Positions 44,038 to 52,959 of a stretch of 64,000 nt of DNA are shown here, piece by piece; within the stretch, counting starts at the first letter, position 1, and every line of letters begins with the position of its first letter. Origin of the DNA: Actinopolyspora biskrensis (GTDB taxonomy: Bacteria > Actinomycetota > Actinomycetes > Mycobacteriales > Pseudonocardiaceae); NCBI RefSeq assembly GCF_013408175.1, contig NZ_JACBYW010000001.1, positions 124,001 to 188,000 on the forward strand, written 5' to 3'. The translations under genes and the position numbers were made by a program. The notes beneath the pieces were generated by a model. The model had not been told where the DNA came from and made no database searches. It saw only the letters and a list, made by a program, of their open reading frames with translations.

Positions 44038-45708
44038 TCAGACCAGCCGCGGGTCGTACCTGCTCGGCGCGTACTGCTGGAGCGCGGCGCGGAGACGTCT
44101 GGCTTCGCGCCGCCTCTTCCACCATCCGCCACTGGCGCCGATGGTGAATATCCTGCTTCCGCCGTGGTACTCGCGAACGCGGTGCCACCAGCGTGACTCG
44201 GGCGTGGAAGCAGAGGCGACCCACACGGCGAGGGCCTGCTTCTTGCCGGTTCCGACGAGACCGACCCGGCCCACCCTGCTCCAGGGGATGTCCCGGTGCA
44301 GTCCCATCCGGCTCACCCGGATCCCGTCGGGGTTGATCTTGAGCCGGATCGCGGGGACCAGGGCGTGCGCCAGGGACAGCACCGCGCTGAGCAGCAGCAG
44401 GAAGACAGCGAGCATGAACACGGCCGCGCTCTCGCCGGACACTCCGAAGTCCGCTCCCGTGCGCACCGTCCCGTAGGCGAGCAACGCCGAGAAACCCGAC
44501 CACAGCAGTGCGCTCGCCCTGCCGGCCGTGTGGAACACGGGGCCGGGCAACTCGCCCCGCACCCCCTCCGGGGGGTCGGTGCGGTGTTGTCCGGAGTCGG
44601 CCTCCCCGGCCGCGGAGGGGCTCCCCCCGGCAGGATGTGGAGGTGCGGCGCTCCCGTCCGGTCGCGGGACGCCGGGAGGGGGTGGCTCCTGCCCCGCGGT
44701 GGAAGATGACCGGGGCGCGAGAACGGAAGGGTTGTTTCCCGCTCCCGCCGCCGGGGGCGGGGCCACTGCGGTGCCGCCTGCTCCCTTCCGCGGGGCGGGC
44801 GGCCGCTCGTGGTCCGGTGCGCCGCCGTGGAGCACCCGCTCCAGCTGAGCGGTGTGCCCGTTGATCAGTGTTTTCACGTCCGAGGGCAGCCAGTCGGCCG
44901 AGAAGTGCCGCGAGCTTCCGATGATGTCGAGCAGTTCACCGGTGCTCGGTCGTGCGTCGGGGTCCTTGGCGAGACAGGCCGCCACCGGTGAGCGCACCGC
45001 CTCCGGCAGCGCGCTCAGGTCCGGCTCGTTGTGCACCACGCGGTAGAGCATGGCCGCGGTGTTCTCGTTGCCGAACGGGGCCGTTCCGGTCGCCGCGAAC
45101 ACGAGGACAGCTCCCAGCGAGAACACGTCGCTCGGCGGCGCGACATCGGTGCCGGTGGTCTGCTCGGGGGAGAAGAAACCCGGCGTTCCGAAGAACATCC
45201 CGGTGGCGGTCATTCCGCTCGCGGTCATGGCGCGGGAGATCCCGAAATCGATCACCCGGGGGCCGTCCGGGCCGAGCAGCACGTTCGCCGGTTTGAGGTC
45301 CCGGTGCACCAGTCCGGCCCGGTGCACGGCCTGCAGGGCTTCGGCCAGTCCCGCGCCGAGTCCGAGCACCGTGCCCTCCGGGAGCGGCCCGTGCTCGGCG
45401 ACAGCCCGGTGCAGTGTGGGCCCCGGTACGTATTCGGTGGCGAGCCAGGGGTGCGGAGCCTCCGGATCGGAATCGACCACGGTGGCGGTCCAGAAGCCAC
45501 CGACCGCGGCCGACATGCGGGCTTCGCGCCGGAACCGTTCCCGGAAGTCCGTGTCCTCGGCGAGTTCCGGCTTGGCCACTTTCACCGCTACGGGGCGCCC
45601 TCCCCTGGAGCCCCCGAGGTAGACCGAGCCCATCGCGCCTTTGCCGATGCGGGCGAGTAGCCGGTAGTCGCCGATCTTGCTCGGATCGCCGGCCAGCAGC
45701 GGCTGCAC
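44038..45708 (-). CDS. Serine/threonine protein kinase with C-terminal membrane and PH-like domain
   Basis: 556 residues from GTG 45708 (GAAGGGGGA upstream). Hanks kinase domain 10-270: glycine loop IGKGAMGSVYLGG, Lys in PVAVKVAK, catalytic HRDLKPANVLL, VIDFGISRA and TPGFFSPEQT, all complete. A ~130-residue Pro/Ala/Gly linker follows. Two transmembrane helices (ASALLWSGFSALLAYGTV and AAVFMLAVFLLLLSAVLSLAHAL) come next, then a short bacterial PH-like region (LKINPDGIRVSRMGLHRDIPWSRVGRVGLVG). The kinase faces the cytoplasm. Divergent from the sugar ABC operon. Confidence 0.93.
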   Translation of the reverse strand: MQPLLAGDPSKIGDYRLLARIGKGAMGSVYLGGSRGGRPVAVKVAKPELAEDTDFRERFRREARMSAAVGGFWTATVVDSDPEAPHPWLATEYVPGPTLHRAVAEHGPLPEGTVLGLGAGLAEALQAVHRAGLVHRDLKPANVLLGPDGPRVIDFGISRAMTASGMTATGMFFGTPGFFSPEQTTGTDVAPPSDVFSLGAVLVFAATGTAPFGNENTAAMLYRVVHNEPDLSALPEAVRSPVAACLAKDPDARPSTGELLDIIGSSRHFSADWLPSDVKTLINGHTAQLERVLHGGAPDHERPPAPRKGAGGTAVAPPPAAGAGNNPSVLAPRSSSTAGQEPPPPGVPRPDGSAAPPHPAGGSPSAAGEADSGQHRTDPPEGVRGELPGPVFHTAGRASALLWSGFSALLAYGTVRTGADFGVSGESAAVFMLAVFLLLLSAVLSLAHALVPAIRLKINPDGIRVSRMGLHRDIPWSRVGRVGLVGTGKKQALAVWVASASTPESRWWHRVREYHGGSRIFTIGASGGWWKRRREARRLRAALQQYAPSRYDPRLV

Positions 45709-45888
45709 TGAGATCGTCCCCCTTCGCCGATACGCCCCCAAGCTTACGGCCTCCGGACCGTCGGTGGTGCACGAACCGGTTCGAAAGAGCGCGCGGAGGA
45801 AGACGGCCCGGGGCACGCGGATTCCGAGGGGAGCGGTCCTCCGAACGTTCGAGGGAGCCTGCGGTCGCAGCACGACCGGAGGACAGTG

Positions 45889-45904
45889 GAGTAATCGGTT
45901 ACTC
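45889..45904. promoter_or_regulatory. Palindrome upstream of the sugar ABC operon
   Basis: GAGTAA-TCGG-TTACTC (6-bp arms) is centred about 100 bases before the ABC ATPase start and 190 before the kinase start. A -10-like TATGAT near 45941 follows. A candidate operator for a LacI/GntR-type sugar regulator; no regulator gene lies next to it. Confidence 0.45.
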
Positions 45905-45995
45905 GCCGGATCGAATCTCTTCCGGGTGATTTTCGAAGCGTCTATGATCCAAGTCACGCCGTCCGGTCCGATGTGGCCGAGTCGTCGGGAGGTTC

Positions 45996-47531
45996 GTGGT
46001 GGGTGAATTCGCGCAGGTCGGGGAATCGGAAGTCGAACCGCTGGCACGTCTGACCGAGGTGAGTAAACGATTTCCCGGGGTCAATGCGGTAACGGAGGTC
46101 AGCCTTGACATTTTCGGCGGTGAGGTGCACGTGTTCGCGGGGGAGAACGGGGCGGGAAAGTCCACGTTGATGAAAATTCTCGCCCAAGTGGACCGGCCGA
46201 CCTCCGGACGTGTCGAGGTAGCCGGTGCTCCGGTCACGCATCGGGGCCCCGCCGAGGCGCGGCGGCTCGGGGTGGCGATGGTTCACCAGGAGTTCGCGCT
46301 GGCCCCCGATCTCACGGTCGCCGAGAACCTGTTCATCGGGCAGGAACCGGGCGGGTTCGGTTGGATACGGCGCGGCAGGGAGCGCGCCCTCGCCCGTGAA
46401 CTGCTCCGAAGGGTCGGCCTGGGGGTGCGGGAAACGCGTGCGGTGCGGAGTCTTTCCACGGCCGAGCAGCAGCGCGTCGAGATAGCCAAGGCGCTGGCCG
46501 TGGATGCCCGGTTGCTGATCCTGGACGAGCCGACCGCGAGCCTGACCGAACGGGAGAGCAGGGAACTGTTCACCGTCCTGGGTGAACTCACAGCGCAGGG
46601 CATGGCCGTTTGCTACATCTCCCACCGGCTGGACGAGATCTTCGCGATCGGCGACCGGGTGACGGTGCTGCGGGACGGTTCGGTGGTGACCACCGTCCCG
46701 GTCGGAGGGATGGACGAGTCCGCTCTGGTGCGTTCCATGGTCGGTCGCGAGGTCGACGATCTCTATCCGCGCACCTTCCGCGAGCCGGGGCCGGTTCGAC
46801 TCGAGGCGCGGGGGCTGGAACGTCCCGGAGCCCTGCGTCACGCCGGACTGACCGTGCGAGCGGGCGAGATCGTCGGTCTGGCCGGGTTGGTGGGTGCCGG
46901 ACGCACCGAACTGGCGCGTTCCGTATTCGGCGCGGAACCGGCCACGGCGGGAAGCATCCGGTTGGACGGTCGTCCGGTGCGCATCCGACGACCACGGGAC
47001 GCCATAGCCGCCGGGATCGGCTACCTGACGGAGAGCAGGAAGTCCGACGGACTGGCTCTGCAGCTGGGAGTGGACGTCAACATAACCCTCGGAAGGCTTC
47101 CGATGCGCGGCGGTCTGATCGACCTTCGCGGACAGCGCCGGGTGGCCGAGCACTACCGGGAGAGCCTCGGTATCCGGGTTCCGCGGGTCGACCGCGCCGT
47201 GAGCCTGCTCTCCGGCGGCAATCAGCAGAAGGTGGTGCTGGCGCGGATCCTGCGTACCGGCGCCGAGGTGCTGCTCTTCGACGAGCCGGGGCGCGGTATG
47301 GACGTCGCCGCGAAATCCGAGATGTTCCAGCAGCTGGACCAGCTGGCCGCCGAGGGCAGGGCGATCGTGCTGATCTCGAGTTACCTGCCGGAACTGATGA
47401 ACATGTGCGACCGCATCCTGGTGCTGCGCGCTGGACGGGTCGTGGGCGAGCTGGAACGCGAAGAGTACTCCGAGCAGCGCATCGTCGCGCTGGCGACAGG
47501 GGCCGGAGGCGAGCATGAGCAGCGGGACTGA
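45996..47531 (+). CDS. Sugar ABC importer ATP-binding protein (RbsA/MglA type, two ATPase domains)
   Basis: 511 residues with two nucleotide-binding domains. NBD1: Walker A GENGAGKST near residue 51, signature STAEQQRVEIAKAL, Walker B LLILDEPTASL. NBD2: modified GLVGAGRTELAR near residue 300, signature LSGGNQQKVVLARIL, and VLLFDEPGRGMDV. This fused double-ABC layout is specific to ribose/galactose/xylose-type importers. Its end overlaps the permease start by 17 bases. Confidence 0.94.
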   Translation: MVGEFAQVGESEVEPLARLTEVSKRFPGVNAVTEVSLDIFGGEVHVFAGENGAGKSTLMKILAQVDRPTSGRVEVAGAPVTHRGPAEARRLGVAMVHQEFALAPDLTVAENLFIGQEPGGFGWIRRGRERALARELLRRVGLGVRETRAVRSLSTAEQQRVEIAKALAVDARLLILDEPTASLTERESRELFTVLGELTAQGMAVCYISHRLDEIFAIGDRVTVLRDGSVVTTVPVGGMDESALVRSMVGREVDDLYPRTFREPGPVRLEARGLERPGALRHAGLTVRAGEIVGLAGLVGAGRTELARSVFGAEPATAGSIRLDGRPVRIRRPRDAIAAGIGYLTESRKSDGLALQLGVDVNITLGRLPMRGGLIDLRGQRRVAEHYRESLGIRVPRVDRAVSLLSGGNQQKVVLARILRTGAEVLLFDEPGRGMDVAAKSEMFQQLDQLAAEGRAIVLISSYLPELMNMCDRILVLRAGRVVGELEREEYSEQRIVALATGAGGEHEQRD

Positions 47532-48522
47532 GGCGGAAACCGGCGGTCGTCAGCGGTTGTGGTCGCCGGTACGGGTGTCCGGCGCGGTGTCCAGGTTGGC
47601 CGCGGCCGGGGCGCTGATCGTGATCTTCGTGGTGCTGTCCTTCGTGGCGCCTTCCTTCCTCACGGCGGACAACCTGTTCAACCTGGGGTCGCAGACCTCG
47701 GTCAAGGCCGTCATGGCCGTGGGCGTGACACTGGTGATCATCACCGGTGGGATCGACCTCTCCGTCGGATCTGTGGCCGCGCTGTCCGGTGTGGTCGGAG
47801 TGCTGCTCATGGCCGAGCACGGGCTGAACCCACTGCTCGGCGTCCTCGGTGGGCTCGCGGTCGGAGCCACCGCGGGGCTGGTCAACGGGCTGCTGGTCTC
47901 CAGGGTCGGGCTGCCGCCGTTCATAGCCACCCTGGGGATGCTCAGCGTGGCGCGCGGGGTGGTGCTGATCACCACCGGGGCGGTGGCCGTGTTCGGCGCC
48001 CCGGACTCGTTCCGGGTGCTGGGCCAGGGGGTGCTGGGGCCGGTGCCCGTCCCGGTGCTGTTGATCGTGTTCGTCGCGCTGGCGGGGCACGTGATCCTGA
48101 CGAGAACGCGCCTCGGCCGCTACGCGTACGTGCTGGGGTCCAACCCGGAGGCCGCCCGGCTGTCCGGAGTGGCGGTCAGCAGGCACATCACGGCCGTCTA
48201 CGTGCTGTCCGGAATGTTCGCGGGCCTCGGGGGGATGATCGCCGCGTCACGGATCAACTCGGGGCAGCCCAACTTCGGGGAGGGGCTGGAACTGGACGTG
48301 ATCGCCGCCGTGGTGATCGGCGGCGCCAGCCTGTTCGGAGGCAGGGGAACGATCCTCGGCTCGCTGATCGGGGCGTTCCTGGTGGCCGTCATCCGCAACG
48401 GCGCGGTCCAGCTGGGGATCGGAACCTTCTACCAGAACGTGCTGATCGGGCTGATCATCTGGTTGGCCGTCTGGTGGGACCGCTACCAGCGCCGCAAGTT
48501 CAACAACGAGGAAACCGGCTAG
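47515..48522 (+). CDS. Sugar ABC importer permease (RbsC type)
   Basis: 335 residues, eight to ten transmembrane helices (AAGALIVIFVVLSFVAPSFL, LVIITGGIDLSVGSVAALSGVVGVLLM, ...). The coupling-helix motif GSNPEAARLSGVAVSRH and the GGASLFGGRGTILGSLIGAFLVAVIRNG block are typical of RbsC/XylH permeases. It overlaps the ATPase gene by 17 bases and precedes the binding protein by 59 bases, so the operon order is ATPase-permease-binding protein. Confidence 0.95.
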   Translation: MSSGTEAETGGRQRLWSPVRVSGAVSRLAAAGALIVIFVVLSFVAPSFLTADNLFNLGSQTSVKAVMAVGVTLVIITGGIDLSVGSVAALSGVVGVLLMAEHGLNPLLGVLGGLAVGATAGLVNGLLVSRVGLPPFIATLGMLSVARGVVLITTGAVAVFGAPDSFRVLGQGVLGPVPVPVLLIVFVALAGHVILTRTRLGRYAYVLGSNPEAARLSGVAVSRHITAVYVLSGMFAGLGGMIAASRINSGQPNFGEGLELDVIAAVVIGGASLFGGRGTILGSLIGAFLVAVIRNGAVQLGIGTFYQNVLIGLIIWLAVWWDRYQRRKFNNEETG

Positions 48523-48581
48523 GTTCCACCGCCTCCCGCCGTGGCGCGTCGGGGCACGGCGGCTGTCTGCGAGGTGATTCG

Positions 48582-49586
48582 ATGCGACGCGCGCTGGTCG
48601 TCTGCTGCCTGCTGCCGCTGCTGCTTTCCGCGTCCTGCGGTGTTCGGGTCTACCAACCGGGAGGTGGGGACGACGGCCGTGGCGGCTCCCTGCGAGTAGC
48701 GGTCGTGCCGAAGGCGATCGGGTTCAGCTTCTGGGAGAAGGTGCGCACGGGGGCGGAGTGCGCGGTGAAGCACCGCGAGGACATCGATCTCCACTGGGAC
48801 GGGGTGACGGCGGAGAGCGATGTGAGCGGGCAGCAGAACCTGCTGCAGAACCTGCTCGCGCAGGGGGTGGACGGGCTGGTCTACGCCGCCACCGACGCCA
48901 AGGCCCTCGGCGCGGTCAGTCGTACGGCGCTGCGCCAGGGGGTGACGGTGGCCAACATCGACTCGGGCACCTCGCCCCAGCCTTCGGGGGTTCCGGTGTT
49001 CGCCACGGACAACGTGGCCGCGGCCGAGCGGGGCACGAAGCTGCTGACCGAACGGCTCGGGGGCGAGGGCGAAGTGGCGCTGATCGAGTTCCAGCCGGGG
49101 ACGAGCACGAACGCGACCAGGGTGGAGGGGTTCCGGAAGGCACTGCGCGGCGAGCCGGGGGTGCGGATGGTGGCCAGGCAGTCCAGTGACAGCAGCTACA
49201 ACACGGCTATGCAGGTCACCCAGGACATCCTCACCGCGCATCCCGATCTGGACGGGATCTACGCGGCGAACGAGCCCAGCACCCTGGGGGCCGCCGAGGC
49301 CGTCCGCCAGGCCGGCAGGGCGGAAGAGGTCGAGATCATCGGATGGGACGCCTCCAGCGGTCAGGTCCAGGCGCTGCGGGACGGCGTGGTGACCGGTCTG
49401 ATCGCGCAGGATCCGTTCCGCATGGGGTTCCGCTCGGTGCGGGCGACCGTGGCGGAGTTGCGTGGTGGTTCGCGGCGCTTCGCCGACTTCGACACCGGTG
49501 CGCGGCTGATCACCGCGCGGAACGTGGACTCCCCCGAGGTGCGAAAACTGCTCGAACCGGAGTGCGCGGCACGGACGGATCGGTAG
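48582..49586 (+). CDS. Sugar ABC importer substrate-binding lipoprotein (RbsB type)
   Basis: 334 residues from ATG 48582 (GAGGTGA 5 bases upstream). Signal peptide with cysteine anchor (VVCCLLPLLLSASCG, Cys near residue 19; lipobox slightly off consensus). Periplasmic-binding-protein type 1 fold: RVAVVPKAIGFSFWEKVRTGAECA, QNLLQNLLAQGVDGLVYAATDAKAL, VANIDSG, DGIYAANEPSTLGAAEAV and IIGWDASSGQVQALRDGVVTGLIAQDPFRMG. Ligand likely a monosaccharide, to be shown. The longer frame upstream is a shadow of the permease. Confidence 0.94.
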   Translation: MRRALVVCCLLPLLLSASCGVRVYQPGGGDDGRGGSLRVAVVPKAIGFSFWEKVRTGAECAVKHREDIDLHWDGVTAESDVSGQQNLLQNLLAQGVDGLVYAATDAKALGAVSRTALRQGVTVANIDSGTSPQPSGVPVFATDNVAAAERGTKLLTERLGGEGEVALIEFQPGTSTNATRVEGFRKALRGEPGVRMVARQSSDSSYNTAMQVTQDILTAHPDLDGIYAANEPSTLGAAEAVRQAGRAEEVEIIGWDASSGQVQALRDGVVTGLIAQDPFRMGFRSVRATVAELRGGSRRFADFDTGARLITARNVDSPEVRKLLEPECAARTDR

Positions 49587-49631
49587 GAGTGTTCCGCCGA
49601 GCCCCCGGTCGACCCGAGCGGAAAGCGCCAG

Positions 49632-50084
49632 TCAGCTCCGCGCCCGGAGGAACTCGATCGCCCTGTCGGCGTGTGCCGCCATGCGGAACTCGCTGCGGAT
49701 CACGTGCAGCACCCGCCGGTCGCGGTCGAGGACGAACGTGTGGCGCTTGACGGGCAGCGGCCCGAACCCGCGCCGTACACCGAATTCCCGCGCCACTTCC
49801 GCGTTCCCGTCGGAAAGCAGCGGGAACTCCAGGGAGTTCTCGGCGGCGAAGCGGGACTGCTTCTCCACCGGGTCGGGACTGACACCCACCGGCTGCGCTC
49901 CCAGCGTGGCGAATCGGTTGGCCAGGTCCCTGAAGTGGCGGTTCTCCGCGCCGCACCCCGCGCTCATCGCGGCCGGATAGAAGAACAGAACAACGACACC
50001 CCCGGTGAGCAGGCCGGACAGCGAGCGGGAAGTTCCGTGCTGATCGGCGAGTTCGAAATCCGGCGCGAGCTCCCCAGACTGCAC
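49632..50084 (-). CDS. Peroxiredoxin of the AhpC/TSA-Bcp family
   Basis: 150 residues from GTG 50084 (GGAGG 7 bases upstream). Thioredoxin fold with DFELADQHGTSRSLSGL and the peroxidatic Cys in FFYPAAMSAGCGAENRHFRD (about residue 45); the usual T/S-x-x-C context is kept as S-A-G-C. No obvious resolving Cys lies five residues later, so it behaves like a 1-Cys Bcp. VGVSPDPVEKQSRFA is typical. Scavenges hydroperoxides using thioredoxin or mycothiol systems. Convergent with the ABC operon. Confidence 0.9.
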   Translation of the reverse strand: MQSGELAPDFELADQHGTSRSLSGLLTGGVVVLFFYPAAMSAGCGAENRHFRDLANRFATLGAQPVGVSPDPVEKQSRFAAENSLEFPLLSDGNAEVAREFGVRRGFGPLPVKRHTFVLDRDRRVLHVIRSEFRMAAHADRAIEFLRARS

Positions 50085-50507
50085 TGATGCCTCCGCTGAT
50101 CGGCTTCGGTCCCGTCCCAACCTACCCGTTGAGAGGTTGCGCGGGTTGGTTCGCCCGGTGGTGCGGGTGGGGGAATCTCGGTCGGGGCTCGCTGCGGGGT
50201 CCGCCCACCCCGAGGGGCACCCGCGCCGCGTGTCCCGTGGCCCCGCGCCGCGTCCGACTCACGCGCTCCGAGCCGCTCGCCCCGCGTGGGTGCTGAGCAC
50301 CCGATCCGGACGGCGCCTCTCGTCGGAGGTCCCGGGCCCGGACCGGTGGCCGCGGTCGAGGTTTCGACCTTCGCGGAAGCGGGTAAGGCGGTGTGACGAG
50401 CCGGTTGGCGACCACCGTCCTCAGCGTTCGGCGTGCGGACGACCCGATCACGGACCGGTTCACGTGGTCCAGCGGAAGATCGTTGAACGAAGTGGGGTGA
50501 TCGTCGG
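50085..50507. other. Divergent region between peroxiredoxin and DJ-1/PfpI genes
   Basis: About 420 bases with no supported gene. Only weak short frames occur. It should hold both promoters. No operator was recognised. Confidence 0.45.
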
Positions 50508-51104
50508 ATGGCAGCGAGCTTGGATGGATTGCGGGTCGCCTTCCTGGTGGCGCCGGAAGGCGTGGAGCAGGTCGAGCTGACCGAGCCGTGGCGCGCTGTC
50601 GGTGAAGCGGGCGGGCAGGCCGAACTGGTGTCGGTCTCCTCGGGGCCCGTCCAGGCGTTCAACCACCTGGACAAGGCGGACACCTTCACCGTGGACAGAA
50701 CCGTCGACCAGGTGGGATCCGCGAACTACGACGGGCTCGTGCTTCCGGGAGGCGTGGCCAATCCCGACGCGCTGCGTCGGTATCCGGAAGCCGTTCGCTT
50801 CGTCGGGGGCTTCTTCTCCGCGCAGAAGCCGGTGGCGGCGATCTGTCACGCCCCGTGGATGTTGATCGAGGCCGATGTGGTGCGGGGCAGGAACGTCACC
50901 TCCTACCCCAGCCTGGCCACGGACCTGCGCAACGCCGGGGCGAACTGGGCCGACGAGCAGGTCGTCGTGGACTCGGGGCTGGTCACCAGCCGCACTCCCG
51001 ATGACCTGAACGCGTTCTGCGCCAAGCTGGTGGAGGAGGTCGCCGAGGGCAAGCACCGTGCCCAGGCCCGCAGCGCGCACCGAGAGGAAGCGGAAACGGG
51101 CTAG
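50508..51104 (+). CDS. DJ-1/PfpI-family glutamine-amidotransferase-like protein (putative deglycase/protease)
   Basis: 198 residues. Class I GATase-like fold with the acidic residue of PfpI in EGVEQVELTEPW, the VLPGGVANPDALRR loop, and the nucleophile elbow AAICHAPWML (catalytic Cys with adjacent His near residue 119). ATG 50508 has GTGGGGTGATCG upstream. Members remove glycation from proteins or act as proteases under stress. The gene is followed by the Vms1-like and DUF2795 genes on the same strand, suggesting a stress locus. Confidence 0.92.
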   Translation: MAASLDGLRVAFLVAPEGVEQVELTEPWRAVGEAGGQAELVSVSSGPVQAFNHLDKADTFTVDRTVDQVGSANYDGLVLPGGVANPDALRRYPEAVRFVGGFFSAQKPVAAICHAPWMLIEADVVRGRNVTSYPSLATDLRNAGANWADEQVVVDSGLVTSRTPDDLNAFCAKLVEEVAEGKHRAQARSAHREEAETG

Positions 51105-51218
51105 CAGGACTCCGGCGCCTGGTCATCGAGCAGGTGCCGTGAATCCGCCCCGCGCTCGAGAGAGACACAGCGGTGGCCGGGTGAAGGCCACGAGACCGTA
51201 AATAGGAGAACGACTTCC

Positions 51219-52358
51219 ATGAAGCTCGGGTATCTGCAGGACGTGTACGAGAACAGTGGACCGTTCGTCACGGTCTACCTGGACACTTCCGGCGACGACC
51301 AGGACGCGAGCAAGGAGATAGAGCTGCGCTGGCGGTCCGCGCGTGAGCAGCTGTCCCGGAACGGTGCCGAGGAGCACGACCTGCGGGCCATCGAGAACGT
51401 CGTCGGGGAGCACGGATGGCGTGCCGGGCAACGCGGCCAGGTGCTGGTCGCCGCCGGCGGAGAGGTCGTTTTCCGGGACGAGCTGCCCGAGGCCCCCGAG
51501 GAGTTCGCGGACGACGAGCTCGCGAGGGTCGGACCGCTGCCGCACCTGATGCCCTACCTGCGGTTGCGAAGTGCCCGGCTCCCCTACGTGCTGGCCCTGG
51601 TGGACCAGACCGGGGCCGACCTGCACGTGGTCGATGCCGGGCGGCACAGCGGCAGCACCACCGTCGAAGGGGACGGAAGCCCGATACACAAGAGCAGCCG
51701 GGCCGGCGAGGGCTCCGAGAAGCACCATCACGACGTGGTCGAGGAGCAGTGGCTGCGCAATGCGAAGCAGATAGCGGACGAGATCGACAAGCAGGCGTTG
51801 CGCGTCGGGGCCGAGACCATCGTGCTCGCCGGGGACGTGCAGATGCGCAAGATGGTGCACGATCACGTCCGCAAGGGACTGCAGGACTCGGTCCACGCCA
51901 CGGAGGCGAGTCATCGGGATCGCAACGCCTCGGAGGAGACCCTCCAGCGTGAGGTGAGCGAGACCGTGCGCTCCGCCGTGCGGGAGCGGGTGAACGCGAC
52001 GGTCGAGGAGTTCGACCGCGAGCTGGGTCAGCACGACCGGGCGGTGAACGGCTGGGCCGAGACCGTGGGAGCACTGCAACGCGGTCAGGTGCGAACACTG
52101 CTGCGCAGCAGGCAGGAGGTCGGTGAACCTCCGGAAACCCTCTGGACGGGGCCGGAGCCCAATCAGATCGCCACCGAGCGGCGGACCTTGACGGAGCTGG
52201 GTGTCGCGGAGCCCGAAAGCGTCTCCGCCGATGCCGCCGTGGTGCGCGCGCTGGTTGGCACCGATGCCGAGCTCGTGTTGATCGACCCGGAGCGGAGCCG
52301 CTTGACCGCGGGCATCGGAAGCGTCCTGCGTTACAGCGACTCGGGCGGCGGGAACTGA
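51219..52358 (+). CDS. Vms1/eRF1-like (baeRF) release-factor-family protein
   Basis: 379 residues. The fold is that of the bacterial archaeo-eukaryotic release factor domain (family 2, relatives of Rv2629). There is an N-terminal SGPFVTVYLDTSGDDQDASKEIELRW, a central EGSEKHHHDVVEEQWLRNAKQIADEIDKQALRVGAETIVLAGDVQMRKMVHDHV and a C-terminal ADAAVVRALVGTDAELVLIDPERSRLTAGIGSVLRY. A histidine patch HHH (about residues 171-173) occurs where relatives have a GxxQ or metal-type loop. Possibly acts on stalled ribosomes; not demonstrated. A strong AGGAGAACGACTTCC precedes the ATG. Confidence 0.88.
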   Translation: MKLGYLQDVYENSGPFVTVYLDTSGDDQDASKEIELRWRSAREQLSRNGAEEHDLRAIENVVGEHGWRAGQRGQVLVAAGGEVVFRDELPEAPEEFADDELARVGPLPHLMPYLRLRSARLPYVLALVDQTGADLHVVDAGRHSGSTTVEGDGSPIHKSSRAGEGSEKHHHDVVEEQWLRNAKQIADEIDKQALRVGAETIVLAGDVQMRKMVHDHVRKGLQDSVHATEASHRDRNASEETLQREVSETVRSAVRERVNATVEEFDRELGQHDRAVNGWAETVGALQRGQVRTLLRSRQEVGEPPETLWTGPEPNQIATERRTLTELGVAEPESVSADAAVVRALVGTDAELVLIDPERSRLTAGIGSVLRYSDSGGGN

Positions 52359-52392
52359 TCCGCGCCCGTAGAGACGGATTGGAGGAGACGCG

Positions 52393-52725
52393 GTGGCGAC
52401 GATCGACAGGAGGAGTCTGCGCGCGAGCCTGTCTTCCGTGGATTTTCCGGCGAGCAAGGAAGATCTGGTGACGCACGCCGAGAACAACGGGGCCGACGAG
52501 GAGACCCGGGAGGCCCTGCGCGCGATGCCGCGTGCCAGTGACTACGCCAACATGACCGAGGTCGAGCGCTCGGTCATGTCGGACACGGCGGCCGAGGAGG
52601 GGCAGAGCGACGCGGACAAGGCCGAGCAGAACACCAGGCGTACGGCCGACGGCCTGGCGGAGCACGAGACCGGTACCTCGAGCAACCCGATCGTGGAGGA
52701 GCTCGGGGAGAACCGCGGCAGCTGA
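52393..52725 (+). CDS. DUF2795 protein
   Basis: 110 residues from GTG 52393 (GGAGGAGACGCG upstream), 34 bases after the Vms1-like gene. The N-terminal part (LRASLSSVDFPASKEDLVTHAENNGADEETREALRAMPRASDYANMTEVERSVM) is the DUF2795 module, and the rest is acidic and probably disordered. DUF2795 proteins are small, often stress-associated and of unknown activity. The spacing suggests it is co-transcribed with the gene before it. Confidence 0.88.
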   Translation: MATIDRRSLRASLSSVDFPASKEDLVTHAENNGADEETREALRAMPRASDYANMTEVERSVMSDTAAEEGQSDADKAEQNTRRTADGLAEHETGTSSNPIVEELGENRGS

Positions 52726-52959
52726 CATCCGCTCCGCCCGGGCACGCCCCGAGGCCGTCCACCCGAGCGGTCGGCACCCCGGCAGTGTCCCGGGCGCCCG
52801 GCCCACGCGGCCCGAGAAGTTCCGGTGCGTGAGTCGGACGCGTCGCGAGGCGGCAGGGCACGTGGCTGCGGGCCGCTGCTCGAGCTGCCCTGCAACGCTC
52901 CCGGGACGGCCGACTCGCGTGCGGGCCAACCGAACGCCCTCGCAGGACTTCGTCGGTTC

